Positions 18,953-28,224 of a stretch of DNA of 45,709 nt are shown here, in pieces. Position 1 is the first letter of the stretch, and each line of letters starts with the position of its first letter. The notes beneath the pieces are model-generated. The model worked only from the letters and a program-made list of their open reading frames with translations, did not search any database and was not told the DNA's origin. Both the position numbers and the translations under genes were made by a program. Source of the DNA: CAYPTB01 sp964413535 (GTDB lineage Bacteria; Planctomycetota; UBA1135; GCA-002686595); assembly GCA_964413535.1 (NCBI GenBank), contig CAYPTB010000043.1, forward strand, positions 1 through 45,709, in the 5' to 3' direction.

Positions 18953-19929
18953 GGGTCGTCCTCGTCACGAAGAGCGACGACAACGACAGCGTCCTGCGTG
19001 TGGCCGGCGCTGTCGCGCGCCGCGGCGGGCGGGCCTTCCGCTTCGACACGGATCGCTATCCCACGCAGATCCGCGTCACGACGGCGATCTCGGGCGACGA
19101 GGCCCGCGCGACGGTCCACTTCGGCTCGGAGTCGGTCGACCTGGCCGACGTCGCGGCGATCTGGCATCGGCGTCTTGCGATCGGGGCCGGGATCCCGGAA
19201 GAGATGGATCCCCAACTGCGCAAGGCGGCGCTGGACGAATCGGAGCGCGTGCTGCTCGGTAGTCTCGCGCGGCGCGACGTCTTCGTGCTCGACCCACGCA
19301 CGGACCTGCGGCGCGCGAGCGACAAGGAGTTGCAGCTCTGTCTCGCGCGCGAGCTCGGGCTCGACGTGCCGCGCACTTTGATCAGCAACGATCCCGCGGC
19401 CGTGCGCGCTTTCGCCGACCTGTGCGGCGGCGACGTCGTGACGAAGATGATGACGTCCTTCGCGGTCTACGCCGACGGCCTCGAGCAGGTCGTCTTCACG
19501 AACCGCGTCTCGGTCGCCGATCTCGCGGACCTCGACGGCCTGCGCTACTGCCCGATGACCTTCCAGGAGCGGTTGGCGAAGGAGGTCGAGCTGCGCGTGA
19601 CGATCGTCGGCCGACGCATCTTCGCCGCTTCGATCGAGTCGCAGCGCATGGAGCGCGCGCGCGAGGACTGGCGTCGCGAGGGCGTGGCGCTGATGAAGGC
19701 CTGGCGACCCTACGCTCTCTCCGCGGACCTCGAGGGGAAGCTCTTCGCGCTGATGGACGCCCTGCGGCTCAACTACGGTGCGCTCGACCTCGTCGTCACG
19801 CCCGAGGGGCGCACGGTGTTCCTCGAGGTCAATCCCGTGGGCGAGTTCTTCTGGTTGGAGGAGAGCCCTGGGTTCGCGATCGCCGACGCGATCGCTGACG
19901 TATTGCTCGGTCTGGCGCCGCGGCGCTGA
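18949..19929 (+). CDS. mdnC: MdnC-like ATP-grasp ligase (predicted ester-forming graspetide ligase)
   Basis: 326 residues from the GTG at 18949, overlapping the MdnB-like stop (GTGA). Motifs: VTKSDDNDSVLRV, AFRFDTDRYPTQ, LQLCLARELGLDVPRTLISNDP, VVTKMM..FAVY, CPMTFQERL.KEVELRVTIV, DWRREG and the C-terminal EVNPVGEFFWLE. NPVGEFFWLE and RFDTDR.P match MdnC, the first-acting ligase, which closes the Thr-Asp and Ser-Glu esters after binding the PFFARFLE leader helix. Since both cores of both precursors keep Thr, Ser, Asp and Glu, this enzyme could act on all four cores. No GNAT acetyltransferase (MdnD) follows; the next gene is convergent, 4 bp away, so the cluster ends here. Confidence 0.9.
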   Translation: MRVVLVTKSDDNDSVLRVAGAVARRGGRAFRFDTDRYPTQIRVTTAISGDEARATVHFGSESVDLADVAAIWHRRLAIGAGIPEEMDPQLRKAALDESERVLLGSLARRDVFVLDPRTDLRRASDKELQLCLARELGLDVPRTLISNDPAAVRAFADLCGGDVVTKMMTSFAVYADGLEQVVFTNRVSVADLADLDGLRYCPMTFQERLAKEVELRVTIVGRRIFAASIESQRMERAREDWRREGVALMKAWRPYALSADLEGKLFALMDALRLNYGALDLVVTPEGRTVFLEVNPVGEFFWLEESPGFAIADAIADVLLGLAPRR

Positions 19930-19933
19930 AGCG

Positions 19934-21574
19934 TCACCTGCGCACGCCCGGCGCCTCGTGCCCGGTGCGCTCGACCCACTCTGCGTAGGTGCCGTGGAAC
20001 ACGAGCGCCTCGCGCGCCGTGCCTTCGCCGCCGCCGGAGAGATCGAGGACTTTGTTGGCGAGGCCGCGCAGGAAGGTCCGATCGTGGGACACGAACAGCA
20101 TCGTGCCCTCGAAACCGACGAGAGTCTTCACGAGCATCTCCTTCGTGGCGAGGTCGAGGTGGTTCGTGGGCTCGTCGAGCACCAGGAAGTTCGGCGGATC
20201 GAAGAGCATCTGCGCCAGCACGAGCCGCGAGCGCTCACCGCCCGACAGGACGCGAATGGGCTTCTCGATCTCGTCGCCGGAGAAGTCGAACGAGCCGAGC
20301 ACGTTGCGCTTCGACGGCGTGGTCGCGCCGGGGAAGGTGCGGTCGAGCTGCTCCCAGACCGTCAGGCACGGATCCAGGATCTCGAGCGCCGACTGCGCGA
20401 AGTAGCCGAGCTTCGAGCTCACGCCGATACGCACCTCGCCCGCGTCGGGAGCGACGACGCCGGCCACGAGCTTGAGCAAGGTCGTCTTGCCGGCTCCGTT
20501 CACGCCCATGACGCACCAGCGCTCCCCGCGCCGGATCTCCAGGTCGAGCCGCTCGTGCACGACCCGCTCGCCGTAGCGCTTCGAGACGCCCACGAGCGTC
20601 GCGACGTCGTTGCCGGAGCGCGGCGGCGTGCGCAGCGCGAAGGGCACCAGCACGCGCTTTTTGGGCGGCTCGAGCTTCTCGATCTTGTCGAGCTTCTTGA
20701 TCCGGGACTGGACCTGCGCGGCCTTGGCGACGTGGCGCTCGAAGCGCTCGATGAAGCGCCCCTCCTTCTTCAGCATCGCCTGTTGGCGCGTGAAAGCGGC
20801 CTCTTGGCGCGCCGAGCGGACCTCGCGCTCGCGCTCGTAGAAGGCGTAGTTGCCCGAGTACGAGACGAGCTCCCCCTCGTCGATCTCGACGATGCGCGTG
20901 ACGACGCGGTCCATGAAGTCGCGGTCGTGGCAGGTCATCAGCACGGCCGCGTCGCTCGCGCGCAGGAAGTCCTCGAGCCACAGGATCGACTCGAGGTCGA
21001 GGTGGTTCGTGGGCTCGTCGAGCAGCATCACGTCGGGCTTCCCGATCAGGACCTTGGCGATCGAGACGCGCATGCGCCAACCGCCCGAGAGCTGGCCCAC
21101 GTCGCCGTCGATGCGCTCGTCGTCGAGGCCGAGCCCGTGCAGCACCTCGCGCGCGCGCGCTTCGAGCTCGTACCCGCCGAGCTGCTGGTACTCGCCCTGG
21201 ACCTCGCCGAAGCGCGCGATCACGCGCTCGAAGTCGTCTGCGGGCTCGGGATCCGCGAGCGCGCGCTCCAGTGCGGCGAGCTCGTGGTGGAGCAGGCCCA
21301 GCCTGCCGCTGCCGGCGATCGCCTCGTCGAGGACCGAGCGACCACCCGCTTGCGAGGCGTCCTGCCGGAAGTAACCGATCGAGAGCCGACGCGGCACGCT
21401 CACCTCGCCGCCGTCCGGCTGCTCGTCGCCCACGAGCAGCCGGAAGACGGTCGTCTTGCCCGAGCCGTTGGGCCCGACCAGGCCGACCTTCTCGCCCGGG
21501 TCGAGCTGGAAGGACGCGTCGACCAGGAGCGCCTGGCGCCCGAAGTGCTTCGAGACGGAGGAGAGTGCGATCAC
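19934..21574 (-). CDS. ABC-F family ATPase (ribosome-associated)
   Basis: 546 residues from a GTG at 21574. Two ABC cassettes in one chain without membrane segments: Walker A GPNGSGKTT and GVNGAGKTT, signatures LSGGW and LSGGERSR, and DEPTNHLDL twice. Between them is the ABC-F linker with KKEGRFIERFERHVAKAA and a Lys-rich helix (RIKKLDKIEKLE). ABC-F proteins bind the ribosome E site and act in translation quality control or antibiotic resistance; which subfamily this belongs to cannot be told by eye. TACGCT lies 10 nt before the start, so it may have its own promoter just after the gluQ stop. It is convergent with the graspetide ligase gene; a role in self-protection is possible but unsupported. 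Confidence 0.92.
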   Translation of the reverse strand: MIALSSVSKHFGRQALLVDASFQLDPGEKVGLVGPNGSGKTTVFRLLVGDEQPDGGEVSVPRRLSIGYFRQDASQAGGRSVLDEAIAGSGRLGLLHHELAALERALADPEPADDFERVIARFGEVQGEYQQLGGYELEARAREVLHGLGLDDERIDGDVGQLSGGWRMRVSIAKVLIGKPDVMLLDEPTNHLDLESILWLEDFLRASDAAVLMTCHDRDFMDRVVTRIVEIDEGELVSYSGNYAFYEREREVRSARQEAAFTRQQAMLKKEGRFIERFERHVAKAAQVQSRIKKLDKIEKLEPPKKRVLVPFALRTPPRSGNDVATLVGVSKRYGERVVHERLDLEIRRGERWCVMGVNGAGKTTLLKLVAGVVAPDAGEVRIGVSSKLGYFAQSALEILDPCLTVWEQLDRTFPGATTPSKRNVLGSFDFSGDEIEKPIRVLSGGERSRLVLAQMLFDPPNFLVLDEPTNHLDLATKEMLVKTLVGFEGTMLFVSHDRTFLRGLANKVLDLSGGGEGTAREALVFHGTYAEWVERTGHEAPGVRR

Positions 21575-21590
21575 GAAGTCGCGCAGCGTA

Positions 21591-22553
21591 TCAGCCGAGG
21601 AGCTCGCGCGCGGCGCGTTCCCCGAAGGCGACCTCCGTGCGCGGGACGCGCGCGAGGTCGAAGTGCGGCGCGAGCTCGCGCGCCGTCACGCGCCCGTCCA
21701 GCTCGATCCCCGCGCTGCGCGCCACCCACGCGACGACCGCCCGCGGATCGACGCCGCGGGCGCGCAGCTCGTGGAGCGACGTGTCGCCGTGGCGTTTCGC
21801 CAGGCGCCGCCCGTCGTCGCCGACGACGAGCGGCACGTGGAACCAGCGCGGGTGCGCCAGCCCGAGGCGCTCCTGCAGGAGCCACTGTCGGGCCGTGCTC
21901 GGCAACAGGTCCCAGCCGCGCAGCACCTCCGTGACGCCCTGCAGGGCGTCGTGCACGACCACGGCGAGTTGGTAGGCGACGGCGCCGTCGCGGCGCACCA
22001 CCAGGAAGTCGCCGACCTCTCGGCCGGGATCGGAGCTGAACGCGCCCGCGAAGCCGTCCTCGAGCGCGATCGTGCCGGGCTCCACGCAGAGCCGCAGCGC
22101 CGCGTCCCGCCCGATCCGCTCGGCGGTCTCGGCCGAGGCCGGGAAGCGCCCGCGACAGGTGCCCGGGTAGCGCACCTCGCCGTCGGTCGCGTGCGGGGCG
22201 GAGAGCGCGACCTCGCGACGCGTGCAGGTGCACGCGAACGCCAGGCCGCGCGCCAAGAGATCGCGGGCGGCGGCGCGCAGCGCTGCCTGCGCCTGGGACT
22301 GGAAGAGCACCGGTCCGTCCCAATCGAGCCCGAGCCACTCGAGGTCCGCGAGCACGCGGTCGGACGCGCCCGGCTTCACGCGCTCGCGATCGAGGTCCTC
22401 GATGCGCAGCACCACGCGTCCGCCGCGCGAGCGCGCGTGCCACCAGGCGAAGAGGAAGCTGCGCGCGTGTCCCACGTGCAGGTAACCCGTGGGACTGGGC
22501 GCGAGCCGACCCACGGGGGCATCGGACGCCGGCCCAGCGCGCGCGGAGCTCAC
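21591..22553 (-). CDS. gluQ: Glutamyl-Q tRNA(Asp) synthetase
   Basis: 320 residues from the GTG at 22553, overlapping the mgtE stop (GTGA). It has the catalytic half of glutamyl-tRNA synthetase: GRLAPSPTGYLHVGHARS (HIGH motif), LRIEDLDRERV, and KRHGDTSL in place of KMSKS; the anticodon-binding domain is absent, as expected. The zinc-site pattern C-x-C (CTCTRR) followed by YPGTCRGR is typical of GluQ-RS. The enzyme charges glutamate onto the queuosine of tRNA-Asp (GUC). It implies that the organism makes or imports queuosine. Translational coupling to mgtE is probably only operonic. Confidence 0.93.
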   Translation of the reverse strand: MSSARAGPASDAPVGRLAPSPTGYLHVGHARSFLFAWWHARSRGGRVVLRIEDLDRERVKPGASDRVLADLEWLGLDWDGPVLFQSQAQAALRAAARDLLARGLAFACTCTRREVALSAPHATDGEVRYPGTCRGRFPASAETAERIGRDAALRLCVEPGTIALEDGFAGAFSSDPGREVGDFLVVRRDGAVAYQLAVVVHDALQGVTEVLRGWDLLPSTARQWLLQERLGLAHPRWFHVPLVVGDDGRRLAKRHGDTSLHELRARGVDPRAVVAWVARSAGIELDGRVTARELAPHFDLARVPRTEVAFGERAARELLG

Positions 22554-23917
22554 GTGAGCCGAGCGAGCGCCGCGGACGCGAGGCCCAGCACCAGGAAGAA
22601 GCCGCAGGTGTCGGTGACGGTCGTGAGGATCGGTCCGGAGGCGAGGGCCGGATCGCGGCCGAAGGACTTCAGCACGCGCGGCACCGAGCCGCCGACGCAC
22701 ACGGCGATGAGCGTGTTCAGCGCGAGCGCCGTCCCGACGACGAGACCGAGCCACGGGTTCCCCTTCCAGACCCAGGCCACGAGCGCGATCAGGAGGCCCA
22801 GCGCGAGGCCGTTGAGCACGCCCACGCGGAACTCCTGCCCGAGCACGCGCACGAGATCGAGCGGCCGCGCGACGCCCAGCGTGAGCTCGCGCAGGCTGAC
22901 GGCGACCGCCTGGCTGCCCGAGCAACCGCTCATGTCGGAGATGATGGGCAGGAAGACCGCCAGCACGATCACGCTCTCGAGCGTCTCTTGGTAGAGCGTG
23001 ATGACGCTCGCGGCCGCGATGTTGAGACCGATGTTGACCGTCAGCCACGAGAGGCGCCGGCGCGAGCGCAGGAGGAGCGGCATGCTGCGCAGCTCTTCGC
23101 CGCCCACGATGCCCTGCGTGTGGCGGAAGACCTCGTGGCTCTCCTCGGCGACGGCGGCCTCCGCCGCAGAGCGGCGCAGCACGCCGAGCAGGACGCCCTC
23201 GGCGTCGACGACGGGCACGCCGTAGTAGCGATTCTGCTCGAAGAAGCGCACGAGCTCGTTCAGCGGAGCGTCCACGCGCACGGACTTCGGCTCGCGGATC
23301 ATGAGCCCGGCGATGGGGCGGTTGCGCGGCGCGAGCAGGAGGTCGCGCAGTCGCAGCACGCCCGCCAGTCGACCGCGCGCGTCGCAGACGTAGGCGTACT
23401 GGACGTCGTAGGTGGAGTACTCGTCGGCATTCCGGCGGAGCTGGTCGACGACCTGGTCCACCGTCTGCCCCTCGTCGAGCTCGACGTACTCCGTGATCAT
23501 GAGCCCGCCGGCGGTGTCGTCCGCGTGCGCGACGAGCTCGCGGATCCCCTGCGCCTCCGCGGGCTGCATCTCGGCCAGGATCGCCTCGGCCTCGCGCCCG
23601 CCGATCTCGCCCAGGAGGTCGGCCTGCTGGTCGCTCGGCAGCTCCTCGAGGATGCGCGCCGCCGCCCCCGGCTCGAGGTTCTCGAGCGCCTCCGTGGCCT
23701 GCACCTCGGGGATGTGCTCGAGCACGTCGGCCGCCGCCGCGGGCTCGAGCAGCGCGATGAGCCCGGAGCGATCGTCCTCGCGGAGCTGCGCCACGGCGCG
23801 CACGGTCTGGAGCGGATCGAGCTCGGCGACGAAGTCGCGCACGCGTTCGCGGTCGCCACCCGACACCAGGGCGGCGAGTTCCTGCCAGGGCGATCCGGAC
23901 TCGCGGGCGGAGCTCAT
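22550..23917 (-). CDS. mgtE: MgtE-type magnesium transporter
   Basis: 455 residues. An N-terminal helical domain of Leu/Glu-rich MgtE_N repeats (ADVLEHIPEVQATEALENLEP and similar), two CBS domains (DDTAGGLMITEYVEL..., then IREPKSVRVDAPLNELVRFF), and a five-helix membrane domain at about 285-455 with ISDMSGCSGSQAVAVSLREL and TDTCGFFLVLGLA, where the pore and the Mg-binding Asp lie. The cytosolic domains close the channel when Mg2+ is sufficient. The start is the ATG at 23917; no ribosome binding site is visible. It is divergent from the ATP-grasp gene at 24005. Confidence 0.93.
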   Translation of the reverse strand: MSSARESGSPWQELAALVSGGDRERVRDFVAELDPLQTVRAVAQLREDDRSGLIALLEPAAAADVLEHIPEVQATEALENLEPGAAARILEELPSDQQADLLGEIGGREAEAILAEMQPAEAQGIRELVAHADDTAGGLMITEYVELDEGQTVDQVVDQLRRNADEYSTYDVQYAYVCDARGRLAGVLRLRDLLLAPRNRPIAGLMIREPKSVRVDAPLNELVRFFEQNRYYGVPVVDAEGVLLGVLRRSAAEAAVAEESHEVFRHTQGIVGGEELRSMPLLLRSRRRLSWLTVNIGLNIAAASVITLYQETLESVIVLAVFLPIISDMSGCSGSQAVAVSLRELTLGVARPLDLVRVLGQEFRVGVLNGLALGLLIALVAWVWKGNPWLGLVVGTALALNTLIAVCVGGSVPRVLKSFGRDPALASGPILTTVTDTCGFFLVLGLASAALARLT

Positions 23918-23991
23918 GGAGGGGATCGCAGGGGCGCGGGTCGTGGGTCCGGCGTCGCGCGCGGAGTCTATCGCTTCGAGCGGGCGGTCCG

Positions 23992-23997
23992 TAGCCT
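23992..23997 (+). promoter_or_regulatory. Leaderless-type -10 hexamer for the ATP-grasp gene at 24005
   Basis: TAGCCT lies 7 nt before the ATG; no Shine-Dalgarno sequence. Confidence 0.55.
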
Positions 23998-24004
23998 CCG
24001 CGTC

Positions 24005-25309
24005 ATGCGTTCCCGCGTGCTCGTCGTCTACGAGACCGGTTGGGACCGTCGCCAGCTCGAGGCGTGCCGGAGCGCCTGGTCGGAGCGCTTCGAGGTCCAG
24101 TTCGCGGAACCGAAGGACAGCGAGGTGCGCTGGGACCACGACGTCCTTCACTTCATCGACCGCGCCGTCGAACGCTCGCGCGACCCGAGCCGCGCGCTGC
24201 ACGGAGTCTTCAGCTCGAGCGACTATCCCGGCGCCGTCGCGGCCGGCGCGATCGCGACGGCCCTGGGGCTCCGCGGCACCCCGCCCGAGCACCTGCTCCG
24301 CGCAGGTCACAAGTACTACTCGCGCCTCGCCCAGCGCGCCTGCATTCCCGAGGCGGTGCCGCGCTTCGCCCTGGTCGACCCGGCCCGCCCGGAGACCTGG
24401 GAGCCCGCCTGCGGCTTCCCGTGCTTCGTGAAACCGGTGAAGGGCGCGTTCGGCCTGCTCGCACGGCGCGTCGGCGACCGCGACGCGCTGGCCGAGCACT
24501 TCGGCTCCGAGGCGGTGGGGGAGTTCCTCGCCTCCTGGATCGCCATGTTCGAGACCCTCGTGGCGCGCTACGCGTCGTTCGAGCACGGCGGGCGCTTCTT
24601 CATCGCCGAGGGCGAGCTCGAAGGCGAGCTCGTGACGGTGGAGGGTTGCTGCGCCGGTGGAGCCTTCCACCTCCTCGGCATCGTCGACTCGACCCTGCAT
24701 CCCGGCACGCGCAGCTTCGCGCGCTTCGACTACCCCTCCGCGCTGCCGCCTTCCGTGCAGGAGCGCATGCGCGAGCTCGCCCTGCGGATCGCGCTCGCCC
24801 TCGGCCTCGAGGACGTGTGCTTCAACGTCGAGATGTTCTGGGATCGCGCGCGCGACGAGGTGAAGGTGCTCGAGCTGAACCCGCGCATGGCCGGCCAGTT
24901 CGGCGACCTCTACCAGAAGGTCGACGGCGTGAACTCCTACGAGGTTGCGCTGGCGCTCGCGTGCGGCGCCGAGCTCCCGCGCCGCACCGGCGGCGAGCAC
25001 GCCGTGGCCGCGAGCTTCCCGTTGCGCGTCTTCCATCCCGCGCGCGTCGCGCGCGCCCCGACGTCCGACGACGTGCGGGCGGCCGAGGCGCTCTTCCCCG
25101 GGACGCACGTGTGGATCGAGGTCGCGGAGGGCGACGTGCTCGCGGACTTCACGAGCGTCGAGGACGGCGAGAGCCTGCGCTACGCGGTCGTGAACCTCGG
25201 CGCGAGCTCGCGGGCCGAGGCGGCGCGACGCCTGGCGGCCGTGCGCGAGCGACTCGGTTTCGTGCTCGAGCCGCTCGCGGCGCCGACCCGCCCTTCAGGA
25301 GCACGCTGA
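24005..25309 (+). CDS. Stand-alone ATP-grasp enzyme, substrate unknown
   Basis: 434 residues. ATP-grasp landmarks: an N-terminal preATP-like part (LVVYETGWDRRQLEAC), lid and ATP strand PCFVKPVKGAFGLLARRV, and the metal-binding strand NVEMFWD...VKVLELNPRMAGQFGDLY. This is the carboxylate-amine/thiol ligase class that includes carnosine-synthase-like and biotin-carboxylase-like enzymes; it is not related to the graspetide ligases beyond the fold. Roughly 100 C-terminal residues after the grasp resemble the small closing domain of such ligases. The reaction cannot be named: no biosynthetic neighbours lie beside it. The start is supported by the hexamer 7 nt upstream. It is convergent with ahcY, with a strong hairpin over its stop codon. 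Confidence 0.8.
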   Translation: MRSRVLVVYETGWDRRQLEACRSAWSERFEVQFAEPKDSEVRWDHDVLHFIDRAVERSRDPSRALHGVFSSSDYPGAVAAGAIATALGLRGTPPEHLLRAGHKYYSRLAQRACIPEAVPRFALVDPARPETWEPACGFPCFVKPVKGAFGLLARRVGDRDALAEHFGSEAVGEFLASWIAMFETLVARYASFEHGGRFFIAEGELEGELVTVEGCCAGGAFHLLGIVDSTLHPGTRSFARFDYPSALPPSVQERMRELALRIALALGLEDVCFNVEMFWDRARDEVKVLELNPRMAGQFGDLYQKVDGVNSYEVALALACGAELPRRTGGEHAVAASFPLRVFHPARVARAPTSDDVRAAEALFPGTHVWIEVAEGDVLADFTSVEDGESLRYAVVNLGASSRAEAARRLAAVRERLGFVLEPLAAPTRPSGAR

Positions 25310-25317
25310 AGGGCGGG
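25287..25317. terminator. Bidirectional terminator hairpin between the ATP-grasp gene and ahcY
   Basis: A perfect 12-bp stem, CCCGCCCTTCAG (25287-25298) with CTGAAGGGCGGG (25306-25317), and a 7-nt loop. It covers the ATP-grasp stop codon and lies 14 bp from the ahcY stop, so it could serve both convergent genes. No T-run follows. Confidence 0.65.
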
Positions 25318-25330
25318 AGCCCGAAGGCCG

Positions 25331-26803
<1,473 letters not shown>

Positions 26804-26831
26804 GTCGTCTACCTTCGGTGGCTCGGTGGCT

Positions 26832-27908
26832 TCAGGGACGTCCGGCGCCGGAACCCGCGGCGCCGGCGGTCGTGAGATGCGAGACGCGCGGGACGCGCCC
26901 GCGCACGGCGTAGAGCGCGAGCTCGACGGGACTCCCGGTCGGGCTCGTGGGGGAATAGCGGTCGTCGATCGGATCGACGGCGACGTCGACGAAGCCGGCG
27001 CGCTGGAAGGCCTGGTGCACGTCGACCGGCGCGAGGCCGAGGTGGCGATCGCCGAGCTCCGCTTGCATCCAGGTCTCGCCGTGCGGCGCGAGCTCGACCA
27101 CGACCGCCGTCCCGCCCGCGCGCACGACGCGGCGCATCTCGGCGAGCGGCAGGTCGAGCTCCGGGACGTGGTGCAGGACCATGCCGGCCACGACGGCGTC
27201 GAGCTCGCCGTCGCCGATCGGAAGGGAGTCGAGCTCGCCGCGGCGGAACTCGAGCTCCGTGCCGCGCGCCACGGGGGCGAGGCGCTTCGCGGCCTCGTCC
27301 AGCATGCCCTGCGACTGATCCACGCACACGAGGCGCGCACAGTGCCCCAAGAGCGCGCGCGCGAAGTAGCCCGTTCCGCAGCCCAGGTCCGCGACCACGA
27401 GCCCCTCGGGCAAGAGGTGTACGGCGGCGCGCTGCCGCGCTTGTCCGGTCGCGAAGGCGACGCCGCGCTTGTCCCACTGCGAGGCGACGCCGTCGAAGAA
27501 AGCACCGGCTCGCTGGCGGCGGGCGCTCTGTACCTCCTCGAGCCGCACGAGGTCGGCCTCGTGCTCGGGCAAGCCGGAGAGTGCGCCGCCGAGCGCGCTC
27601 CACAGCCGGCTCGCGAGCGCGCTGCCGTTCGCGCCGGCTCCCGCCGCGCCGCGCGCAGGCGCGAGCGGCCCGAGCGGCGCAGGCGAAGGGCTGCGGCGCA
27701 GGAACGTGGTGGCTCCCGCGTGGCGCTCGGAGACCAGCCCGGCCTCGCGCAACAAGCGCAGATGATTGCTGACGCGGCTCTGGGCCAGGCCGAGCGCCCG
27801 CGAGAGCTCGCCGACCGAGAGCTCCGCGCGCTCCAGGAGGGCCAACATGCGCAGGCGCGTGGGGTCGCCCAGGAGCTTGAGGAGTGGGGTCGGGTCGGTC
27901 GTCGTCAC
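26832..27908 (-). CDS. ArsR-type regulator fused to a SAM-dependent methyltransferase
   Basis: 358 residues from the GTG at 27908; this start, rather than the ATG four codons upstream, is chosen because TATGTT lies exactly 7 nt before it. Residues about 5-70 are an ArsR winged helix (LLKLLGDPTRLRMLALL, ELSRALGLAQSRVSNHLRLLREAGLV). From about 150 comes a class I methyltransferase with motif I VADLGCGTGYFARAL, acidic loop CVDQSQGMLD and VAGMVLHHVPEL. The next gene is ahcY. ArsR-family regulators that sense SAM or SAH beside methyl-cycle genes are known (SahR in proteobacteria); here the methyltransferase-like domain may be the SAH/SAM sensor or a true enzyme. It probably controls its own operon through the palindrome at its promoter (inference). 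Confidence 0.88.
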   Translation of the reverse strand: MTTTDPTPLLKLLGDPTRLRMLALLERAELSVGELSRALGLAQSRVSNHLRLLREAGLVSERHAGATTFLRRSPSPAPLGPLAPARGAAGAGANGSALASRLWSALGGALSGLPEHEADLVRLEEVQSARRQRAGAFFDGVASQWDKRGVAFATGQARQRAAVHLLPEGLVVADLGCGTGYFARALLGHCARLVCVDQSQGMLDEAAKRLAPVARGTELEFRRGELDSLPIGDGELDAVVAGMVLHHVPELDLPLAEMRRVVRAGGTAVVVELAPHGETWMQAELGDRHLGLAPVDVHQAFQRAGFVDVAVDPIDDRYSPTSPTGSPVELALYAVRGRVPRVSHLTTAGAAGSGAGRP

Positions 27909-27915
27909 GCCCACC

Positions 27916-27940
27916 AACATAACATCATGACAGAGTGATG
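27916..27940 (-). promoter_or_regulatory. Promoter and candidate operator of the ArsR-methyltransferase/ahcY operon
   Basis: On the minus strand the hexamer TATGTT (27916-27921) lies 7 nt before the GTG start. Directly upstream is the inverted repeat CATCA-8 bp-TGATG (27923-27940), in the right place for an ArsR-type repressor to block polymerase. Confidence 0.5.
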
Positions 27941-28031
27941 GAACCCCTCTGGCGGGCCCGCCGGGAACTCGGAGAGCCCTATGGGGGGGCCTACAACCCT
28001 CCGCTCCACCCCTCGTGCGCCCCTCGAAAGG

Positions 28032-28073
28032 GAGACACCCCAGCCTCCCCGTTCGGGGAAGGTGGGGTGTCTC
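28032..28073. terminator. Long hairpin in the gap between the ArsR-fusion start and the sulfatase stop
   Basis: GAGACACCCCA (28032-28042) pairs perfectly with TGGGGTGTCTC (28063-28073); inside, CCTCCCC can pair with GGGGAAGG with one bulge around a GTTC loop. The gap 27921-28224 holds no supported gene. The hairpin probably terminates the minus-strand sulfatase-like gene that ends at 28225. Confidence 0.55.
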
Positions 28074-28224
28074 AGGGGGGGAGCCTGCCGGCGGGCGCGC
28101 TCGCGATCCCACGCGCGCGCGCTCCTCCGGTGGCTGGAGAGGAGTGTGCGGCGGGCGTGCGAAGGCCGGATGAAGCTCCCGTCGGGTGTTCGCGAAGTCC
28201 GTGCGGGGCGCGACGGGCCCGCGA

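Noticed and set aside
19930..21600. ABC-F protein as a member of the graspetide cluster (immunity)
   Set aside because: It is convergent, and graspetides act on proteases rather than the ribosome; it groups by direction with gluQ and mgtE.
26804..26831. A SAH or SAM riboswitch before ahcY
   Set aside because: The gap is only 28 bp, too short for a known riboswitch, and it lies inside the operon.
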